Position numbers and translations under genes: made by a program
Assembly (NCBI GenBank): GCA_949298985.1
Contig: CASFYV010000019.1
Span: 1 to 38,894, forward strand
Direction: 5' to 3'
Source: an uncultured bacterium
Lineage (GTDB): Bacteria; Cyanobacteriota; Vampirovibrionia; Gastranaerophilales; Gastranaerophilaceae
Length of the DNA stretch: 38,894 nucleotides
The notes under the pieces: model-generated
Database searches by the model: none
Told to the model about the DNA's origin: nothing
The model's input: only the letters and a program-made list of their open reading frames with translations
Shown here: piece by piece, positions 33,985 through 38,894 of the stretch
Numbering within the stretch: position 1 is the first letter of the stretch
How the letters are laid out: each line of letters starts with the position of its first letter

Positions 33985-35516
33985 CTATTCAAAATCTCCT
34001 TAAGATCTTCTTTAGGTGTTGTAACAGGCTTTATTTTATACTTATCAACTAATATATTTAAAACATTTGGTGATACAAATGCAGGTAATGTAGGTCCAAG
34101 TTTTATATTTTCAATGCCCAAATATAAAAGAGTCAATAAAATACAAACTGCCTTTTGCTCATACCAAGAAAGAACTAACGATAATGGCAACTCATTTACT
34201 GAACAATTGAAAGCTTTAGATAATTCTACTGCTACTTTAATAGCTGAATAAGCATCATTGCACTGTCCCATATCCAATAATCTAGGAATACCATTTATTT
34301 CACCTAAATCCAAATCATTAAATCTGTATTTTCCGCAAGCTAATGTGAGAATAATAGAATCTTTCGGAGCTTGTTTTACAAAATCAGTATAATAGTTCCT
34401 TCCGGGTCTTGCACCGTCACATCCGCCTACCAAGAAAATATGTTTTATATCACCTGATTTTACAGCCTCTATAACTTTATCTGCTACAGATAAAACTGTT
34501 CTATGTCCAAATCCAACAGTTAGGGTATCGCCACCATTTATACCAGTCATTTTTTTATCTTCTTTATACCCGCCAAGTTCAATAGCTTTTTCTATTACTG
34601 GTGTAAAATTTTTATCTTCTCCAATATGTACCATATCAGGATATTCAACAACTGAGGTTGTAAATACTCTATCTTTGTAACTGTCTTTCACAGGCATAAT
34701 ACAATTTGTTGTAAATAAAATTGCGGCAGGGACATTATCAAATTCTTTTTGTTGATTTTGCCAAGCAGTTCCAAAATTACCTTTCAAATGCGGATATTTA
34801 TTCAATTCAGGATAAGCATGGCAAGGAAGCATTTCCCCATGTGTATAAATATTTACACCCTTATCTTTTGTCTGTTCAAGAAGCAAGCTCAAATCTCGCA
34901 AATCGTGACCTGTTACAATAATAAAAGGACCTTTTTCAATATTTGTTGTAACTTTTCTAGGTGCAGGAGTTCCGTAAGTTTCAGTATTTGCCTTATCTAA
35001 AAGCTCCATACATTTTAAATTTATTTCACCTGTTTTCAAAACTAAATTTAAAAGTTCATCTGCTGATAAATCTTTTGAAATTTCCTGTAATGCTTCATAA
35101 AAGAAATTGTCAACATCAACATCTTTATAGCCTAAAACTTTTGCATGATGGGCATAAGCTGCCACCCCTTTTAATCCGAATAATATTAACGATTTTAAAC
35201 TTCTAATATCTTCATTACAATCCCAAATAGTTTTTATATCAAATTTAGAATTACAATTAATATTTTTTTGAACTTTTTCAATAAATTCCTTAATAGATTT
35301 ATCATCAAAATTCACATTTGTAATTGTTGTAAACAAACCATTAATTAGAAGTTCAGTATTTATATCATTTTTTTCTGCACAATTTGCAAGCTCAATTAAT
35401 TTGCTTGTAAGCTCATCTTGCAAATTTGAAGTATCAGCTTTTTTACCACACACACCTTGTACCGTGCATCCTTTTCCCTGAGCAGTTTGCTCACATTGAA
35501 AACAAAACATATTCAT
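33981..35516 (-). CDS. hcp: Hybrid-cluster protein / hydroxylamine reductase
   Basis: It reduces nitric oxide or hydroxylamine on an iron-sulfur-oxygen hybrid cluster, in anaerobic nitrosative-stress defence. The N-terminal [4Fe-4S] motif C-x2-C-x8-C-x5-C is intact (C5, C8, C17, C23). Hybrid-cluster ligand regions are present: ITGHDLRDLSLL-like VTGHDLRDL, TNCIMPV, VGGCDGARPGRNY, and CGKYRF. The 511 aa are slightly short of class I Hcp. A strong Shine-Dalgarno (GTAGGAG) precedes ATG 35516. The upstream NsrR-like Rrf2 gene and the coupled cupin suggest one stress operon. Confidence 0.96.
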   Translation of the reverse strand: MNMFCFQCEQTAQGKGCTVQGVCGKKADTSNLQDELTSKLIELANCAEKNDINTELLINGLFTTITNVNFDDKSIKEFIEKVQKNINCNSKFDIKTIWDCNEDIRSLKSLILFGLKGVAAYAHHAKVLGYKDVDVDNFFYEALQEISKDLSADELLNLVLKTGEINLKCMELLDKANTETYGTPAPRKVTTNIEKGPFIIVTGHDLRDLSLLLEQTKDKGVNIYTHGEMLPCHAYPELNKYPHLKGNFGTAWQNQQKEFDNVPAAILFTTNCIMPVKDSYKDRVFTTSVVEYPDMVHIGEDKNFTPVIEKAIELGGYKEDKKMTGINGGDTLTVGFGHRTVLSVADKVIEAVKSGDIKHIFLVGGCDGARPGRNYYTDFVKQAPKDSIILTLACGKYRFNDLDLGEINGIPRLLDMGQCNDAYSAIKVAVELSKAFNCSVNELPLSLVLSWYEQKAVCILLTLLYLGIENIKLGPTLPAFVSPNVLNILVDKYKIKPVTTPKEDLKEILNR

Positions 35517-35525
35517 AATTTTCTC

Positions 35526-35922
35526 CTACAATTTTAAATTACTAATACTGTTATTTTTCATAAATTCTTCAAACGTATTATTGATTGAAGAAATAAGCGG
35601 TTTCATAATACAGCAACAAGATGTTATATGTCTTGATGAGAACAGGCAATCTTTACGGATATATTTCCCTTCAATAGCTTCATAAATGTCCATAAGACTT
35701 TGAATTTTCTTTTCCTTTAACAATGCAAAAACCACCTTTAGGACCCTTGACGGAAGCTAAAAAACCACTTTTTACGAGTCTTTGCAAAACTTTAGACAAA
35801 TGATTTTCCGAGATTGAAAAAACTTTTGCAATCTCTTTTAATGGAACAATTTCACCTTTTCGATTTGCAATATAAATCATTACATGTAGACCTATTGCTG
35901 TCGCTTCTGAAATATTAATCAT
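35526..35922 (-). pseudogene. Rrf2/NsrR-like regulator with a frameshift
   Basis: The N-terminal part (35680-35922) has the Rrf2 winged helix (IGLHVMIYIA, LKEIAKVFSISENHLSKVLQ, KGPKGGF). In the published-length family the GGF stretch continues as LxDIxxAIEG. Here that continuation (KIQSLMDIYEAIEGKY, with DCLFSSRHITSCCC and IMKPL) is in another frame, one base off. The shift lies within about 35680-35735, probably in GGAAAAGAAAATTC. Rejoined, it gives about 132 aa with cluster-type cysteines, as in NsrR. As it stands the first frame encodes 80 aa lacking the cysteines. It is the regulator expected for hcp. A candidate -10 TACAAT lies at 35952-35957. Confidence 0.75.
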
Positions 35923-35966
35923 ATCAATCCTTTTTAATTCCTTTTTTAGATATTGTATAAAGTAAT

Positions 35967-36446
35967 TTAGCTTTCATTAATTAATTTCCCTGTAATATGC
36001 TCAGGAATTAACTCAAGACAAGCTACAGCATTTGCGAATTTTTTAATTTCACCTTCTATAAAATCTTCATCTGCAAAATCAAATTGGCGACTTATGTTTC
36101 GACAAATGTTTAAAGTTTTTTCTCTATCTTCAATAAATTTTATACGACCAAAAATAATTACACTTCTGACATCTAAACCTCTTTTTGATTCTACAGGTAT
36201 TCCTTTTTCAAAGACGGTAAAAGATACTTTATCATTCATTTTTATTGCATCAATTTTATGTCCCTTTTTTGCCCCATGAAAGTAAATTTTATTTTCAGTT
36301 GTAGAATATTTATAGTTTATTGGTATTCCATAAGGATAACCATTGTCTCCAATAACTGATAATACTCCTCTTACTTCGTTATTTAAAATTTCCTGACATT
36401 CTTCAAAAGATAGTTGTTGTTTTTTTCTTCTCATTTCTCTAAACAT
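35967..36446 (-). CDS. Nim-like pyridoxamine 5'-phosphate oxidase-family flavoprotein
   Basis: A 159-aa split-barrel flavin-binding protein. MRRKKQQLSFEECQEILNNE, GVLSVIGDNGYPYGIPINY and IYFHGAKKGHKIDAI match the Nim/5-nitroimidazole-reductase group of this family. Members bind FMN or heme and reduce nitro compounds or oxygen species. It sits beside the NsrR-like gene and hcp, so it fits a redox/nitrosative-stress island. TGAGGAT lies before ATG 36446. A long dyad (36550-36581) with a promoter overlaps its upstream region. Confidence 0.88.
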   Translation of the reverse strand: MFREMRRKKQQLSFEECQEILNNEVRGVLSVIGDNGYPYGIPINYKYSTTENKIYFHGAKKGHKIDAIKMNDKVSFTVFEKGIPVESKRGLDVRSVIIFGRIKFIEDREKTLNICRNISRQFDFADEDFIEGEIKKFANAVACLELIPEHITGKLINES

Positions 36447-36549
36447 ATTAAAATCCTCAATTTCCTATTAATTTCATCATTTAGGTCGACTAATAATACA
36501 TAATATGTATTAAGACTTAAACTTAAATAAGTAACAAAAATAATAATTT

Positions 36550-36590
36550 TAGTATGTTGGTGTATTAATACCAATATACTAAATAGTCAA
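36550..36590 (-). promoter_or_regulatory. Palindromic operator overlapping the Nim-like gene promoter
   Basis: On the minus strand, -35 TTGACT (36585-36590), a 17-bp spacer and a weak -10 TAATAC (36562-36567). An imperfect 32-bp dyad, TAGTATGTTGGTGTAT with AATACCAATATACTA (36550-36581), covers the spacer and the -10. A repressor binding here would block the promoter (inference). Confidence 0.45.
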
Positions 36591-36651
36591 TTACTTTTTA
36601 CAGAATAAAATATATTTTATATTTGTATATTATTTTCTTTATTATTTTATG

Positions 36652-36657
36652 TATAAT
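36652..36657 (+). promoter_or_regulatory. -10 box of the nuclease gene (leaderless arrangement)
   Basis: TATAAT lies 7 bp before ATG 36665, and no Shine-Dalgarno is present. This would give a leaderless or nearly leaderless mRNA. No convincing -35 is seen. Confidence 0.45.
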
Positions 36658-36664
36658 AATATCA

Positions 36665-37401
36665 ATGAAAACAAATATAATAATATTATTATTCGCATTA
36701 ACATTTAGTGTAAATCTTGTATCTGCTGAAGTAAGTTCCCATAAAGTTATCAAGGTTATTGATGGTGATACTGTATATATTGATTTTAATGATAACGGAA
36801 TTCCAGAGCAAAATGAAAAAGTTCGCATCAATGGAGTTGATACCTTTGAAACTAAATTAAATGACAGTTTAGAATGGCAAATGAAACTTTATGGTTTATC
36901 GCAAGACGAAGCTCTTGGCTTAGGTTATTACGGAAAAGAGTTTGCTAAAAAAGAATTGCTTAATAAATCTGTAAAAGCAGAATATACCGCAGAAGAAAAG
37001 TTTGATAAGAATAACAGACACTTGATGTCAATATATTATAATTGCAATAAAAATGGTAAATGCAAGAACTATGAGGAAGAAGTTTTAAAAGCAGGACTTG
37101 CAACAATTTATACGAAATCGAACCTTGCGGTTCAATTAAAACCTTTTGTGAATTTAGATAAAATAAAAGCCTATGCGAAAAAATCACATAAGCTCAATTT
37201 AGTATTATTAAATAATAAAACAGGAAAGTTCCACGAGGTTGATTGTGAATATGCTCAATATATGGGAGGAGCTGAACTTGTACAAAAAAAGGTGTTGGAA
37301 AAGCTGTTGGCGGTCAGTGTTGTATAAATGTTAAACCTGATGTAATCAAACAGAAAAAAATGTCTGAAATATTATCAGATTTAGAAAAAAATAATAATTA
37401 A
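36665..37401 (+). CDS. Secreted thermonuclease-like protein, two frames joined at a slippery site
   Basis: An SNase-family endonuclease with a Sec signal peptide (MKTNIIILLFALTFSVNLVS, then A). The nuclease core has VIDGDTVYID (31-40), KVRINGVDTFE (52-62, catalytic Arg) and NNRHLMSIYY. The zero frame ends at 37327 after a short tail (KVLEKLLAVSVV). At 37285-37291 the sequence is A-AAA-AAG in the correct phase. A -1 slip continues into GVGKAVGGQCCINVKPDVIK and ends at 37401, giving 245 aa. The -1 tail supplies Cys residues (CC) that pair with FHEVDC, a small Zn-type motif. A strong internal Shine-Dalgarno-like GGGAGGAG lies 13 nt upstream. It may instead be a one-base deletion or a sequence error. 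ATG 36665 is preferred over 36623. Confidence 0.7.
37264..37291 (+). promoter_or_regulatory. Candidate programmed -1 frameshift signal
   Basis: GGGAGGAG (37264-37271), a 13-nt spacer, then the A-AAA-AAG heptamer (37285-37291) read in frame as CAA AAA AAG. This copies the layout of the E. coli dnaX frameshift site (upstream Shine-Dalgarno plus A-AAA-AAG). No strong downstream stem-loop is evident. Confidence 0.5.
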
Positions 37402-37424
37402 AAAATTGTCCTGTTTATATTAAG

Positions 37425-37446
37425 AAATGTTAAGCAAATAACATTT
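37425..37446. terminator. AT-rich hairpin after the nuclease gene
   Basis: AAATGTTA (37425-37432), loop AGCAAA, TAACATTT (37439-37446), followed by TATTTA. It has no GC core, so termination is doubtful. It could also mark the boundary of the transposition module. The stretch 37447-37558 shows nothing else. Confidence 0.3.
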
Positions 37447-37558
37447 TATTTAATGCCGAATATTCTTCCTCAAAAGACTTTCCATACTTCCATATCTCCT
37501 CAGCTAAGTGAAGGTGGAATTTATGTGCAAATGAACGACTCAAAACCTTTCTATAACT

Positions 37559-38107
37559 TCATAAATAAATATTTTTTATTTCTAGTCGTTCTTGCTCTTT
37601 ATGTTTGCGAGCATCCTTATTTGCAAGATACTTTTGAGATACATACAATTTATGATTGTATAAGTACAGATAAACTTTAGTGTTCATATATACTCTCTCT
37701 TGTGGTAATTTCGGGTATTTTTCAAAGTATTTTAAAAGTTCCTTGTATTGTATATCATAAATTACAGTCCTTAAATAAGCATAAAAATTATTCATTACGT
37801 GCTTCGTAAAACCAAATAAATCAATCATTTTTAAGACTTCAACATTTGTGCAAAATCCTCTGATAATATATTCTATATCTTGCTTTTTGTGGAATTCAAA
37901 AAATAATGGTAATTTACTTGTTTGTTGCTTTTTACAAACTCTTTTATTGTAATAATAAGTTCCATCACAATATGTTAGCCGTTCTTCTTGAATTAAGTCA
38001 TCGATTATTGGCTTAAGTTCGCTTGAATCAATCTTTGATATTGTCTCAATCTCATCCAACGAGAACTTGTTTAAACGTTTGCATAGTTTTAAGATTCGTT
38101 CTTTCAT
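37559..38107 (-). CDS. Accessory protein of the transposition module, wHTH-like N-terminus
   Basis: A 182-aa protein not recognised. Residues 1-55 (ILKLCKRLNKFSLDEIETIS, IDSSELKPIIDDLIQEERL, TYYYNKR) look like a winged helix. The rest is aromatic and basic (YAYLRTVIYDIQYKELLKYF, EKYPKLP). Its start overlaps the end of the MuB-like gene by 56 bp but has a good AAAGGA site. It is probably translated from the same mRNA and helps transposition (inference). Confidence 0.6.
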   Translation of the reverse strand: MKERILKLCKRLNKFSLDEIETISKIDSSELKPIIDDLIQEERLTYCDGTYYYNKRVCKKQQTSKLPLFFEFHKKQDIEYIIRGFCTNVEVLKMIDLFGFTKHVMNNFYAYLRTVIYDIQYKELLKYFEKYPKLPQERVYMNTKVYLYLYNHKLYVSQKYLANKDARKHKEQERLEIKNIYL

Positions 38108-38783
38108 TTAATAATCCTTTCATTGTATATTCGTCTAATTCTTCAATTTGGTTGGTTTTCATTAATTTTTCAATTCTATTGATAAGTTTAACTAATTGTC
38201 TGAATTGGTTTGTACGAGTCGCAAGGTATTCAATAGCATCATCCTTAAACTTCAAATCCGTTAATTCTGTGAGAATTTCTTTAATGTCATCTGAATTAAA
38301 TTTTTCAAATTTCAGCTTTTTGTAAATCCGATCCATTAAATGAGGGTAACGTGCAAGTTTTTTGTCTATTGCTCCCATCCCAACTAGAACCACTGGACAA
38401 CCCGTTTTATCGTGTAAATCTCTTAAGGTTTCAATAATACTTTTATCGATTAAATAATCAACCTCATCAACAATAATTACCTTGTTATTCTGTCTTAAAT
38501 TATTCTCAATTAATGTAAAAGTTTCTTGGGAATGATAAAAAGCCTCTTCTCCAAGCTCCTCTGCGATTTCAGATAAAAGCCATCTGCTTGTCATTCCTTG
38601 TGTTGCTCTTACATAAACCGAATCGTTTTTGTCTGCCCACCATTGAATCGTCTGCGATTTTCCTAGCCCATGTTCTCCATAAACTAATGCCATTTTAGGT
38701 ATATTGGGTGGCACTTTTTGTAATTCGTCCATCAACGATACAAATTGTTTGACATTTTTTGTCCTAATAAAAGTTTTTTTCAT
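38052..38783 (-). CDS. MuB-like AAA+ ATPase (transposition target DNA activator)
   Basis: A 243-aa AAA+ ATPase of the MuB/TniB/IstB kind. Walker A GEHGLGKS (36-43) and Walker B KVIIVDEVDYL (101-111, DE) are intact. Sensor-type MGAIDKKL and a C-terminal helical DNA-binding part (YLATRTNQFRQLVKLINRIE) follow. MuB-type proteins bind target DNA, hydrolyse ATP and deliver it to the transposase. The start ATG 38783 has GAAGGAGAT, which lies inside the end of the upstream gene. A phage Mu-like or Tn7/Tn552-like origin cannot be told apart here. Confidence 0.85.
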   Translation of the reverse strand: MKKTFIRTKNVKQFVSLMDELQKVPPNIPKMALVYGEHGLGKSQTIQWWADKNDSVYVRATQGMTSRWLLSEIAEELGEEAFYHSQETFTLIENNLRQNNKVIIVDEVDYLIDKSIIETLRDLHDKTGCPVVLVGMGAIDKKLARYPHLMDRIYKKLKFEKFNSDDIKEILTELTDLKFKDDAIEYLATRTNQFRQLVKLINRIEKLMKTNQIEELDEYTMKGLLNERTNLKTMQTFKQVLVG

Positions 38784-38786
38784 AAT

Positions 38787-38894
38787 TTAATCTCCTTCTT
38801 GGTTGTTCGCATTAAACGGGTCTACAAACGAAAACTCATCGTTTCCGTTTTCCGCCCTCTGCTCACAATCCGCATATAAATTGTAGTATTCATC
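38787..38894 (-). CDS. C-terminal end of a gene cut by the window edge (probable transposase)
   Basis: The last 35 codons of a minus-strand gene, ending GDEFSFVDP-like acidic residues (NDEFSFVDPFNANNQEGD) and TAA at 38787-38789. It is directly upstream of the MuB-like gene and provides its ribosome-binding site. By position it should be the DDE transposase (MuA/TnsB/TniA type), but no catalytic residue is in view. Confidence 0.55.
   Translation of the reverse strand, partial: DEYYNLYADCEQRAENGNDEFSFVDPFNANNQEGD

Larger units (their letters stand above)
37559..38894 (-). mobile_element. Mu/Tn-type transposition module, running off the right edge
   Basis: Minus-strand order: the C-terminus of an upstream gene (probably the transposase), a MuB-like ATPase, and a small wHTH protein. 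The genes are slightly richer in GC than the rest. Terminal repeats were not found within the window; the left boundary is probably between 37402 and 37558. Confidence 0.5.

Noticed and set aside
34721..35206. Plus-strand open frames opposite hcp
   Set aside because: They overlap a strongly supported hcp gene, have low-complexity translations, and lack start signals.
37453..37680. 75-codon plus-strand frame after the nuclease
   Set aside because: It overlaps the transposition gene on the other strand and has no Shine-Dalgarno; a short independent gene cannot be excluded but is not supported.

Overview
The window is AT-rich, mostly tightly packed bacterial chromosome. It looks like a Gram-negative-type gut bacterium, most likely of the Gastranaerophilales / Melainabacteria (non-photosynthetic cyanobacterial sister) kind. 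The pointers are the low GC, a TonB-like protein, paired exported envelope proteins, flagellar rod genes, and several proteins that start with a short Asn/Ser-rich leader ending in an aromatic F-K/R/G motif. The taxonomic call is inference from gene style, not from a marker search.

Region 1 (1-14.7 kb) is mostly housekeeping. It holds tRNA-Ser(UGA), ruvA, two tandem 5'-nucleotidase-like metallophosphoesterases followed by a small Xre regulator, and a minus-strand operon (oxidoreductase, CDP-alcohol phosphatidyltransferase, trmL, nnrD kinase domain). Next come tuf and the rpsF-ssb-rpsR operon, whose rpsF-ssb gap carries an unusual ~105-bp tandem repeat. A divergent acyl-CoA synthetase and a 774-aa EF-hand/Ig-like protein of unknown role follow.

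Region 2 (14.7-20.9 kb) has clpP and clpX, ilvD with a 5' hairpin that holds its ribosome-binding site, a 438-aa glycine-zipper protein, and a TrmB-type regulator.

Region 3 (20.8-28.8 kb) is about the surface and motility. A minus-strand cluster holds two paralogous exported proteins, a Maf-type (DUF115) glycosyltransferase and another exported protein. A plus-strand cluster holds a NarL-type response regulator, a histidine kinase, flgB, flgC and fliE, and it stops there without fliF.

Region 4 (28.8-38.9 kb) is accessory. It has small leader-bearing hypothetical proteins, gene-poor stretches with a dispersed inverted-repeat family, and a nitrosative-stress/redox island (NsrR-like Rrf2, hcp, cupin, Nim-like flavoprotein). 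It also has a secreted nuclease, and a Mu/Tn-type transposition module (MuB-like ATPase) running off the right edge. Four reading frames here are interrupted. Three look like decay or sequence error: a frameshifted JAB-like protein, a TonB-like protein with an in-frame stop, and a frameshifted Rrf2. The fourth, the secreted nuclease, is broken exactly at a dnaX-type slippery heptamer with an upstream Shine-Dalgarno-like stimulator, so it may be a programmed -1 frameshift.

The most unusual signals are the nuclease recoding site, the shared N-terminal F-K/R/G leader on unrelated proteins, the rpsF-ssb tandem repeat, the GGTTTGATTATTT inverted-repeat family, and a set of probably leaderless genes.
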